A program made the translations under genes and the position numbers. From a virus, in IMG/VR virus record IMGVR_UViG_3300030098_004525, positions 1-54,218 of that record: 54,218 nucleotides of DNA. The stretch is one strand, 5' to 3'. The notes under the pieces are model-generated. The model made no database searches. It was not told the DNA's origin and was given only the letters and a program-made list of their open reading frames with translations. Below, in pieces: positions 48,467 through 54,218 of this stretch. Every line of letters starts with the position of its first letter. Position 1 is the first letter of the stretch.

Positions 48467-48765
48467 GCTTCCTCCTTTACTGCATCATTGACTAGCGCTG
48501 CGGCCCTTGCTCCTATGCCGGTGATCACGGACACGAGTTCCCACCTTTTTGCTTCGCCAGGGCTACAGAGAAGTGCGGCGACAGTCTCAGCGACCTCTGC
48601 CACTTCACGCGCCAGATCCAAAAGCTCAGGCGCTGCGGCTATGAGTCTGGCGTTGGCGCTGTCCGTCACACAAATAAGCTGAGAGCTGCCGGTTATTCTG
48701 GTGAGCAGGGGTGGCGGGTTGCCTCCTGTAGAGAGTGACCAGGGGCCAGGGGTGTGTTTGCTCAT
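48463..48765 (-). CDS. Conserved HTPGPW-type phage protein
   Basis: A 100-aa protein beginning SKHTPGPW and containing ANARLIAAAPELLDLAREV, a pairing of motifs seen in many tailed-phage early proteins of unknown function. Between them is a short beta region. It ends in KEEA with the next ribosome site overlapping its last codons. Confidence 0.75.
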   Translation of the reverse strand: MSKHTPGPWSLSTGGNPPPLLTRITGSSQLICVTDSANARLIAAAPELLDLAREVAEVAETVAALLCSPGEAKRWELVSVITGIGARAAALVNDAVKEEA

Positions 48766-49136
48766 GCTTCCTCCTTCTCTGGTGCCAGCTTCTCCTTGAT
48801 GGCCTTAGCTAGAGCACTGCTGCGAAAGCCCCTACCCATCTTCTGTCTCGCCTCTGTTGTGTCGGCATCAACGTGGACAGCCAGCAGTCCCATAAGGTCC
48901 AGTGCATAGATGCCCTCCATCTGAGGGACAATTTGACCGTCCTTCCAGATGCTCCCCTTGGGGGTGCCGTCTGACTTGTAGGTCCTTGTGGCCTTGCTCT
49001 TTAGGTCTTCTGGCATGTTGTCGAATAGCTCATCACTAGCGTCAAACACCGTCCAGCCATCGCCACCGATCTTCTCAACCAACTCCAATACGTGTTCAGT
49101 CTTCATCTCTATCTTCCTTTCTATTGTGTTGTTCAT
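48762..49136 (-). CDS. 124-aa hypothetical protein
   Basis: Start ATG 49136 has GAGGAGG four bases upstream; a second in-frame ATG at 49106 has its own AAAGGA site, so two forms could be made. The sequence (MKTEHVLELVEKIGGDGWTVFDASDELF; YALDLMGLLAVHVDADTTEARQKMGRGF) is helical, with no recognised domain. It ends EKEEA in the shared junction. Confidence 0.66.
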   Translation of the reverse strand: MNNTIERKIEMKTEHVLELVEKIGGDGWTVFDASDELFDNMPEDLKSKATRTYKSDGTPKGSIWKDGQIVPQMEGIYALDLMGLLAVHVDADTTEARQKMGRGFRSSALAKAIKEKLAPEKEEA

Positions 49137-49648
49137 GCTGCCTCCTCTGCATCCATCAATGCTCTGTGTTCCTCAAGGGCATCCACAAAGTTGTCCCTTG
49201 CTTGCTCTAGTGCTGACCATCCGTTGCCAGCAACCACCTCTTCGTCGTACTCCCAATCGCTACCGTCCCATGCGATGCCGGTTACGATTACCTTGCTTAT
49301 CCTTTCCCAAGGCTTGAGTTCTTCTGCCGCAAGTCGGTCCTTGTTTGAGGCCGAGTGGAACCTCCTGCCGTCACGCATCACAAGGAGCAAGCCGTCGTCG
49401 CAATACTTTTCAGTAGCTCTAAGGCATGAGCGAATGGGTGCCACACCAACCCAATCACAGTAAGAGTCAATGCTGTCATGCGCTGGCTCTAGGTCGTGCT
49501 TCTCGTAGCAGTCGGAGTCACCTATCTCGCCACACTTTGGACACTCAGGGCAGTCGCAGTTGTCTATGTGCTGGTGACAAACCTCGCACCCTTCTTCGTT
49601 CTGAGTGACGTATCTATCCCATGCTTCGCTTGGACATTCGATGTTCAT
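49133..49648 (-). CDS. 171-aa Cys-rich hypothetical protein
   Basis: ATG 49648 is chosen because GAGGAGG lies four bases upstream. The N-terminal part has many Cys (CEVCHQHIDNCDCPECPKCGEIGDSDC), consistent with one or two zinc sites; the rest is mixed alpha/beta (GLLLVMRDGRRFHSAS; WERISKVIVTGIAWDG). Function unknown. Confidence 0.68.
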   Translation of the reverse strand: MNIECPSEAWDRYVTQNEEGCEVCHQHIDNCDCPECPKCGEIGDSDCYEKHDLEPAHDSIDSYCDWVGVAPIRSCLRATEKYCDDGLLLVMRDGRRFHSASNKDRLAAEELKPWERISKVIVTGIAWDGSDWEYDEEVVAGNGWSALEQARDNFVDALEEHRALMDAEEAA

Positions 49649-49944
49649 GCTGCCTCCTCTTTGCCCTCTAGCTCGACAAGGCAATCAATTACGGCATCGG
49701 CACCAGTGAGTGTGATGATCTCCCACAGCAACTCCTTGAGGTGTCCGCCGTTGTCTATTGCCTCAGCTATGGTGTCGAGCTTGATCTCTGCGCTCTGTGG
49801 CTGAACGCACTCCATAACGTATTCGGTGTACACCGATATGTTGTGGTAGCCAGCGTCACCAAGGTCTATCTCGTGGTCAAAGTATTCGGTGTTAGTCTCT
49901 AGCTCGTAGTCATCAAACTCTGTGATCGTTATTACTTGTTGCAT
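49645..49944 (-). CDS. 99-aa acidic hypothetical protein
   Basis: AAAGGA precedes the ATG. Strongly acidic, beta at the N terminus (VITITEFDDYELETNTEYFDHEIDLG) and helical at the C terminus. Small acidic early phage proteins are sometimes DNA mimics that block host enzymes; this is only a possibility. It ends EGKEEAA. Confidence 0.66.
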   Translation of the reverse strand: MQQVITITEFDDYELETNTEYFDHEIDLGDAGYHNISVYTEYVMECVQPQSAEIKLDTIAEAIDNGGHLKELLWEIITLTGADAVIDCLVELEGKEEAA

Positions 49945-49945
49945 C

Positions 49946-50224
49946 TCAATCCTTTCCAGCTACCCCGTACCAGAGGAAGCCTTTGTGTTTGCACTCAGCT
50001 ACATAAAGACCCTTGCCAAGGCTTAGGTGTCTTACCGAGTGCTGTTGTTTGCATGGACAGGCTGAGTGGAACATCCTCTCAACCCTTCTTTTCCCACCAC
50101 CTAGCTGTGGTGGAAGCTCTACCCAGTCGGGGCTAGTGTCTCCAAAGACTACGCAGACAGATCCGTCTTCTTCTTGTGAGACTGGCCGCTCTCCTGGCTT
50201 GCGGTTAAACCACTTAATACTCAT
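49946..50224 (-). CDS. 92-aa hypothetical protein with Cys/His cluster
   Basis: The ATG lies within the end of the upstream gene (11-base overlap), without a clear ribosome site. CPCKQQHSVRHLSLGKGLYVAECKHKG near 55-82 could bind a metal. No family recognised. Confidence 0.66.
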   Translation of the reverse strand: MSIKWFNRKPGERPVSQEEDGSVCVVFGDTSPDWVELPPQLGGGKRRVERMFHSACPCKQQHSVRHLSLGKGLYVAECKHKGFLWYGVAGKD

Positions 50225-50510
50225 CAGGCATAAGGAAGGTGGTCGAGCTACGGTCTGCCTCCGTAATAATCCATACCTCCTTGCCGGTGCTTAGCTTGTA
50301 TACAGACATCAGCCTGCTTCCATGATCAAGAGCAGCTTGGTTTGTCTCTGCGTCTTCTTCGCAAACATCTCCCCAGTCTCCTGACATATGCCTTTCTAGC
50401 AGGGTGCCTAGCCCTATCCCTGCATCTTTAGTAGCTGAATCTGCTCCTGGGGTTGCTAAAAGTCTTCCTGTTTTGAACAAGTTTGTGCAGCTAGAACTAC
50501 TAGGTTCCAT
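50214..50510 (-). CDS. Conserved plasmid/phage hypothetical protein (GDWGD/TEADRS motif)
   Basis: A 98-aa protein, the first gene of the leftward operon, with AAGGAGG four bases before its ATG. MSGDWGDVCEEDAETNQAALDHGSRLMSVY followed by VWIITEADRSSTTFLMPDEY is a pattern I have seen in small proteins of plasmids and mobile elements with no known function. It is probably expressed earliest in this operon. Confidence 0.72.
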   Translation of the reverse strand: MEPSSSSCTNLFKTGRLLATPGADSATKDAGIGLGTLLERHMSGDWGDVCEEDAETNQAALDHGSRLMSVYKLSTGKEVWIITEADRSSTTFLMPDEY

Positions 50511-50549
50511 ATAGCCTCCTTACAATTAGTTATATTGGATAAGGCTAGC

Positions 50550-50582
50550 GAACTTCCGGTGAACTTCGTCGGAACTTTCGAT
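50550..50582. repeat. Three tandem 11-bp repeats (GAACTTC units)
   Basis: GAACTTCCGGT, GAACTTCGTCG and GAACTTTCGAT lie head to tail with an 11-bp period, one helical turn, so a protein could bind all three on one DNA face. They lie just downstream of the predicted leftward start site and upstream of the first leftward gene, a natural operator or leader position. Confidence 0.7.
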
Positions 50583-50594
50583 GCCTCGCCGGAC

Positions 50595-50624
50595 AGTGTA
50601 ACCCGACCGGCTAACGAAAGTCAA
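50595..50624 (-). promoter_or_regulatory. Sigma70-like promoter for the leftward operon
   Basis: Read leftward, TTGACT (50624-50619, 5 of 6 match) is followed after 18 bases by TACACT (50600-50595, 4 of 6 match). The predicted start near 50588 gives a leader of about 80 bases that contains the three 11-bp repeats. No other promoter is apparent for the 7.5-kb leftward operon. Confidence 0.65.
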
Positions 50625-50702
50625 GCCCGAAAAAAAACCGAGCGATTTCGCCGGGTTACGGCGGTCGGCGTCGGCGGGTCGGGTCGGTGAAAATCGGTGT
50701 CG

Positions 50703-50744
50703 CAACAGGTCGCGCCATTAACTAACAACAGTTCGCGCCATTAA
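50703..50744. repeat. Two 19-bp iteron-like direct repeats
   Basis: CAACAGGTCGCGCCATTAA (50703-50721) and CAACAGTTCGCGCCATTAA (50726-50744) differ at one base and start 23 bases apart, close to two helical turns. Likely protein-binding sites, for a repressor or replication initiator. Confidence 0.8.
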
Positions 50745-50801
50745 AAGGGGAGGGATTATGGCTATCCCTACTGCGTTATGAGCCTAGCTGCACGCACGCG
50801 A

Positions 50802-50817
50802 TGATCATACATGATCA
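50802..50817. repeat. Palindrome TGATCAT-AC-ATGATCA
   Basis: Perfect 7-base arms around a 2-base centre, with one GATC in each arm. If the phage methyltransferase or a host Dam enzyme acts on GATC, binding here could be methylation-sensitive. It lies next to AT-rich DNA. Confidence 0.65.
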
Positions 50818-50878
50818 CTAATACACTACCTTATATCTATATATACACCGAAACTGGCCGGAGTTCGTAACTCGCCGG

Positions 50879-50914
50879 AATCACCGGGGTTTTCGAGTCG
50901 GGTATGCTGGTTTC
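50879..50914 (+). promoter_or_regulatory. Conserved promoter-like element P2
   Basis: AATCACCGGGGTTTTCG is followed by TATGCT at 50903-50908 and GGTTTC. It shares with P1 (117-152) the AATCA start, the GGG plus T-run block, the exact 17-base distance to TATGCT, and TATGCTGGT. The first gene starts 51 bases after the hexamer, against 50 for P1. Confidence 0.6.
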
Positions 50915-50959
50915 GTAGTCGGGACATGCCGTTTCGACATAACAACGGGAGATTGAGAA

Positions 50960-51181
50960 ATGATGAAAGGTACAGAGACACCAGTTAGCTCATTACCTAA
51001 CTGTGACATTCCAGAGTGTAGCCGTAGAGCATATGCAGATGCAGCTATTCCAGCTTATGGATCTTCATGGGGATATGTCTGCAAAGGACACTTCCACACC
51101 CTGGGCTGCAAGCTTGGCCTTGGTAAGGGCCAGAAGCTTGTTGTTACCAACCCACCCTTTGAAAGCCTGGAGCAAGGGTGA
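50960..51181 (+). CDS. 73-aa Cys/His small protein
   Basis: First gene of the second rightward unit (GGGAGA upstream; ATG 50960 or 50963). NCDIPECSRRAYADAAIPAYGSSWGYVCKGHF has three Cys and one His that could form a zinc site, a pattern seen in small actinobacterial and phage proteins. Its stop overlaps the next GTG (GTGA). Confidence 0.72.
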   Translation: MMKGTETPVSSLPNCDIPECSRRAYADAAIPAYGSSWGYVCKGHFHTLGCKLGLGKGQKLVVTNPPFESLEQG

Positions 51182-51351
51182 CTACTACTAAGGATGCTGA
51201 TGGATTCAGGGGTCAGGAAGTCAAGATGACCTTTGACGAGCTTATGAACAAGGCTTTAGCCGCCTTTCCTGGGGCCTACGTTGAAGAGGCGTCAGATGGG
51301 GAAATTGTTGTCTACACAGGTCTTTACTCAGACTCTTTGGAGGAGTCTTGA
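51178..51351 (+). CDS. 57-aa acidic small protein
   Basis: A 57-codon frame from GTG 51178 (MTTTKDADGFRGQEVK, then FPGAYVEEASDGEIVVYTG). The GTGA overlap with the preceding gene and good coding character support it. Its end holds GGAGGAG, the ribosome site of the following tiny frame. Function unknown. Confidence 0.65.
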   Translation: MTTTKDADGFRGQEVKMTFDELMNKALAAFPGAYVEEASDGEIVVYTGLYSDSLEES

Positions 51352-51413
51352 TTCCAATAACCGTAACGATGCTGCTGGTCCTCGGGGTAGTGGCAATAGA
51401 AACATACAAATAG
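51348..51413 (+). CDS. Possible 21-aa membrane micropeptide
   Basis: TTG 51348 overlaps the previous TGA (TTGA) and is preceded by GGAGGAG. The frame encodes MIPITVTMLLVLGVVAIETYK, a single hydrophobic helix with a charged tail, ending at TAG 51411. It fills the gap before the AAA+ gene. A short hydrophobic peptide by chance cannot be excluded. Confidence 0.45.
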   Translation: MIPITVTMLLVLGVVAIETYK

Positions 51414-51426
51414 AGAGGATGAGACA

Positions 51427-52353
51427 GTGAACTTTTCACTACTAACACAGGAGCTTACTAACAAGCTGATGGGTGTTGGCTACATGCCTAGACGTTCCGA
51501 CGTTTTGGCACTAGCCGGTGCCCTTACAGCACCAACTGGTGCAGGACTTCGTGCTGTACTGCTAGAGGGGCCACCGGGAACAGGCAAGTCTGCTTTTGCA
51601 GAGGCTGTATCTGAGGTGATCAAGGGTGATGGACACCAAGTTGAGTTCGTAGTCTACCAGTGCCATAGCTGGTCAGATGCAGATGAACTGTTCGTTGGTG
51701 TCGATGTTTCTGCTGCCGTAGCTGGCGAGTCAGGCTCTGTTCGTCAGGATGGTGTGCTGGCTAAGGTAGCCAGAGCATCGGAGCGGGGCATGGTTGTGCT
51801 GTTGCTCGATGAGATCGACAAGACAATGCAGCGTACAGAGGCTCTGTTGCTGGACTGGTTGCAGTCTGGTCGTGTTCCTTTGCGACCCGGTGTGCAGATC
51901 AAGACAACGATGGACAACGTGCTTTGCTTTATCACCAGCAATGCACACCGTGAACTGTCTGATGCTCTTATGCGTCGAGTTCGCAGAGTAATGATGCAGC
52001 CCTTGCCGATAGCGCAGCAGGAAACGCTGCTGATTCGTCGTACTAGTCTGCCTCCTGGCTTTGTCAGAGTGCTGTGGAAGCTGGCAAGAGAGATTGCAGT
52101 GCATGAGGGTAACGAGGCACTGAGTCTTCAAGAGGGTGTCAGAGCGTTGCATGAGACTTTTGAGTTTGCCACCGACACTGGCGACATAGCACTAACCCTT
52201 CAAGGTTGGGCTGCCCGCAGCAACAAGGGTCGTGAATACGTAAGAAGCAATGTTGTTGGTAGCAGGAATCTATCTGCTGCTTGGTCAGAGTTGAGACGGG
52301 CTCGGCAGCGGGCTCGACAGCAGATGGAAAAGGAGTTGAGCAATGTCGGTTGA
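51427..52353 (+). CDS. MoxR/CobS-like AAA+ ATPase
   Basis: A 308-aa protein from GTG 51427 (AGAGG eight bases upstream). Walker A GPPGTGKS at 48-55, Walker B VVLLLDEID at 123-131, sensor-1 CFITSN near 167 and an arginine-rich DALMRRVRR near 180. Insert and helical lid place it with MoxR/CobS-type AAA_5 ATPases, which form rings and work with VWA-domain partners to remodel proteins or insert metal. A VWA-like gene follows two genes later. No cobalamin pathway gene is nearby, so a chelatase role is not implied. Confidence 0.88.
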   Translation: MNFSLLTQELTNKLMGVGYMPRRSDVLALAGALTAPTGAGLRAVLLEGPPGTGKSAFAEAVSEVIKGDGHQVEFVVYQCHSWSDADELFVGVDVSAAVAGESGSVRQDGVLAKVARASERGMVVLLLDEIDKTMQRTEALLLDWLQSGRVPLRPGVQIKTTMDNVLCFITSNAHRELSDALMRRVRRVMMQPLPIAQQETLLIRRTSLPPGFVRVLWKLAREIAVHEGNEALSLQEGVRALHETFEFATDTGDIALTLQGWAARSNKGREYVRSNVVGSRNLSAAWSELRRARQRARQQMEKELSNVG

Positions 52354-52852
52354 GAAGTTGTTGGAGAAGATTTCCTCGGGGCAGCTAAGTCCTGAAGAGG
52401 GAAGGGTGCTTATTGAGGCTATTGCTCAGATGGGCAAGATGCTTGATCTGGCAGAGCGCACCGCTGAGGCAATCAGGGCGGGTGCTTACGCCACTAACCG
52501 TGACGACCCTGGCTACTTGACCAAGGAGCAGGTTGTTATCAACCCGCCAGCCTTTGAGCAGATCGACCAGTCTGCTCGCAGCTTCTACATGGAGCATGTA
52601 GCTGAGGGTGATGTTTCATGGGTAGTGGATCGTATGACGTTTGAGTTCATTTCTTTGCCAGACGGCAGGCTGCGGGTGGTTTACCCAATGCTTGGTGGCG
52701 ACGGTGATTTGGACTTAGAAGCTGAGGTGGCACCCATTCACTGGGTAGGCGACATGGTTGCTGGATATGTAAATGCAGAGGACTGGTTTCCCGTAACGGT
52801 TATGGGGGACATGGCCGTGCTAACCGTCGCCCCTGGCGGCATAGACGAATAG
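52343..52852 (+). CDS. 169-aa protein between AAA+ and VWA-like genes
   Basis: AAGGAG seven bases before ATG 52343, overlapping the ATPase gene by 11 bases. A helical N terminus (LEKISSGQLSPEEGRVLIEAIAQMGKML) is followed by a beta-rich acidic domain (MTFEFISLPDGRLRVVYPMLGG; DWFPVTVMGDMAVLTVAPGG). Not recognised. Tight linkage suggests it is an accessory or substrate adaptor of the ATPase. Confidence 0.7.
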   Translation: MSVEKLLEKISSGQLSPEEGRVLIEAIAQMGKMLDLAERTAEAIRAGAYATNRDDPGYLTKEQVVINPPAFEQIDQSARSFYMEHVAEGDVSWVVDRMTFEFISLPDGRLRVVYPMLGGDGDLDLEAEVAPIHWVGDMVAGYVNAEDWFPVTVMGDMAVLTVAPGGIDE

Positions 52853-52864
52853 GAGACTAGGGAT

Positions 52865-54218
52865 ATGGGCAGCAGGAACAACAAGAGCTTTACTCTGCGA
52901 GACATTCGCAGGCTAGTTAGCAAGGCAGAGAAGCAAGGCGAGGGAATACATTTCCTTTCTCGGGCTATCTATGCCCACTACAAAGGCGACAAGGACATCC
53001 TGCTGCCCCACCTCTACAGCAGCACAGACGAGTACAAAGTATGGCGAGCAAAGAATCGAGGAGATAACAAGCGAGTTAGGCAATACAAAGCAAAGCTCGA
53101 CAACATGATCAGAGAGCATGGAGCCGACAAGGTGTTGTATTTGGACACCAACGACGAAGGCGAAGTGCAGTCTGCAAATTGGTCCTTTGAGGACCAGAAA
53201 GGAGAGAGTGTATGCGAGACAACTAAGGGAGGTCGGAAGGGACCTTCCGCTGCTCAGGGTAGCAGTGCGCCCACCAACACCAGTCTGACTAGCTTGCTCA
53301 AAGCTATGGGTAAGTCAGTGACGAAGGCTCGCAAGGAAGCTGGAGGAAACGGCAGTCAGGATCCACTTGCCGATCAGTTGGTCAATGGGGCACCGTCTAC
53401 TTCTGCTGCTCGCAAGAGTAGTGGTAGAGGACAAGCAGCGGGAGGCGATAAGCAATCAAGGAGTTTTCGGGAGCAAGCCCTCAGCGCAGAGGCAAAGCTA
53501 ACTGGGAACGCAAGATTGCTTGAGTCACCTCAACTCAAGACTGCCAAGACAGGCAGCAAAGGCGACAAGCAGGGTGTCGGCACCTCTGCGGCTACTTCGT
53601 TCCGGGGCACCGGGCGGCCTTTGCCTTCTCTCGGAAGTGGTCTGAAAACTAAGATGCCTAATGGATGTAGTACCGGGGATGTAGCCTCACCCGGTAATCA
53701 TCTCCCCCCTAGTCCCACCACCTATACGAACGGCAGTCCTCTAGGGGACATGGCCGATGGTGACTGGCACTGGGGGGGAGGCTACTCCTCTTTTGGTGCG
53801 GTAAACGCATATAAGGGGAGAAGCTATTACAACCCACACGGCAAGAGCTTATCTATGGGGTCCTTTGGATCCTTAGCCAGCGGCTTTGGCAAGAGCAGCA
53901 AGGCAATAAGTAGCTCGGCTGAGTGGACGGCAGAGACGGGCAGCATTTCTGTAGAGGATGCTTGGCGCAAGGATAATCCTGGCGGGATGGTCAATGCAGT
54001 AGAGGCTAGCTCAATGAGCAAGCGTCTAAAGAAGCAGGCAGCATCTATCCAGGCAAGCATGGAAGCCTGCTTGGTTGCTATGGACATTGGTGCAGGGCTT
54101 GACCCTTCGCCACGTAGGTCAGGCAAGAAGCTGGTCAAAGAGCTAGTTGGTAGCAGCTACAGGATGGCACGCTGCCAGAAGGAAGAGCTACAGACTGGAC
54201 TGAAGCTGATACTGGTGG
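52865..54218 (+). CDS. Long CobT/VWA-like partner protein (truncated by window end)
   Basis: A frame open from ATG 52865 to the last base, at least 451 codons. The N-terminal 100 residues are helical and basic (LRDIRRLVSKAEKQGEGIHFLSRAIYAHYKGDKD). About 110-340 is low-complexity, Ser/Gly/Lys-rich and probably disordered. From about 380 it resembles the region preceding a VWA domain in CobT-type proteins (MSKRLKKQAASIQ; GAGLDPSPRRSGKKLVKELVG; LQTGLKLILV), where a DxSxS metal site would come just past the window end. Inferred partner of the AAA+ ATPase. Confidence 0.7.
   Translation, partial: MGSRNNKSFTLRDIRRLVSKAEKQGEGIHFLSRAIYAHYKGDKDILLPHLYSSTDEYKVWRAKNRGDNKRVRQYKAKLDNMIREHGADKVLYLDTNDEGEVQSANWSFEDQKGESVCETTKGGRKGPSAAQGSSAPTNTSLTSLLKAMGKSVTKARKEAGGNGSQDPLADQLVNGAPSTSAARKSSGRGQAAGGDKQSRSFREQALSAEAKLTGNARLLESPQLKTAKTGSKGDKQGVGTSAATSFRGTGRPLPSLGSGLKTKMPNGCSTGDVASPGNHLPPSPTTYTNGSPLGDMADGDWHWGGGYSSFGAVNAYKGRSYYNPHGKSLSMGSFGSLASGFGKSSKAISSSAEWTAETGSISVEDAWRKDNPGGMVNAVEASSMSKRLKKQAASIQASMEACLVAMDIGAGLDPSPRRSGKKLVKELVGSSYRMARCQKEELQTGLKLILV

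Larger units (their letters stand above)
50511..50959. other. Divergent control region, gene-free
   Basis: About 450 bases between the leftward and rightward early operons. Besides the promoters and repeats listed separately, it has a GC-rich part with several GTCGG units (about 50665-50695), AT-rich DNA (about 50818-50847) and a 7-codon frame (MAIPTAL, 50758-50781) with a strong GGGGAGGG ribosome site. The layout suits an early control switch and possibly an origin. No tRNA or att-like gene is seen. Confidence 0.6.

Noticed and set aside
51427-54218. Cobalamin-biosynthesis genes (CobS/CobT)
   Set aside because: No CobN or other pathway gene is present, and MoxR/VWA pairs have many roles; the name would overstate the evidence.

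Overview
The window is a 54.2-kb stretch of a tailed double-stranded DNA bacteriophage, cut inside genes at both ends. There is no integrase, no host-type metabolic gene and no rRNA. The structural set (terminase, portal, scaffold, capsid, connector and nozzle-like proteins, large internal proteins, no tape measure or sheath) points to a short-tailed, podovirus-like virion. A predicted Gram-negative-type lysis protein (N-terminal lipoprotein signal plus C-terminal membrane helix, a u-spanin layout) suggests a Gram-negative host. I cannot name the host genus. No DNA or RNA polymerase gene is visible, so these are either outside the window or supplied by the host.

Layout. (1) 1-791: the tail end of an unseen rightward gene, then a self-contained unit of promoter, leader hairpin, 179-aa gene and strong terminator. 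(2) 792-1299: a gene-free region with a strikingly A-poor cluster of twelve CCTGG motifs, a G/C palindrome and an AT-rich stretch; a candidate origin or regulatory region. (3) 1300-5699: rightward replication block of initiator-like protein, DnaB-type primase-helicase, XRE-type regulator, SSB, adenine methyltransferase and a CAU tRNA that overlaps the methyltransferase stop codon. (4) 5678-6670: three small leftward genes. (5) 6759-9602: rightward packaging genes ending in the large terminase. (6) 9586-12208: leftward portal and a zinc-ribbon protein. (7) 12296-26307: rightward scaffold, major capsid, decoration-like, connector, nozzle-like, appendage-like and internal proteins. (8) 26307-37229: one 3640-residue giant virion protein with a HELGH metallopeptidase site, a degenerate second copy of the region after that site, and membrane-like segments near the C terminus. 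(9) 37292-42919: small beta-rich proteins, a repeat-bearing LamG-like fibre protein, an M15 endolysin and a run of overlapping small membrane protein genes including the u-spanin candidate. (10) 42994-50510: a long leftward early operon with a resolvase-like nuclease, a RecT annealing protein, a RecB/Cas4-like Fe-S exonuclease and many small zinc-finger or unknown proteins joined by stop/start overlaps. (11) 50511-50959: a divergent control region with repeats and promoters. (12) 50960-54218: rightward genes ending in a MoxR/CobS-like AAA+ ATPase, a gene of unknown function and a long, truncated protein that looks like a CobT-type VWA partner.

How it may work together. The two rightward units that start at 197 and 50960 are driven by near-identical promoter-like sequences with the same spacing, so they are probably co-expressed early. 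The leftward operon supplies recombination (exonuclease, annealing protein, resolvase). Both the annealing protein and the SSB end in the same kind of acidic tip, which suggests a shared docking partner. The most unusual candidate systems are the AAA+/VWA pair, the giant protein with its duplicated peptidase-associated module, and the dense membrane-protein cassette.
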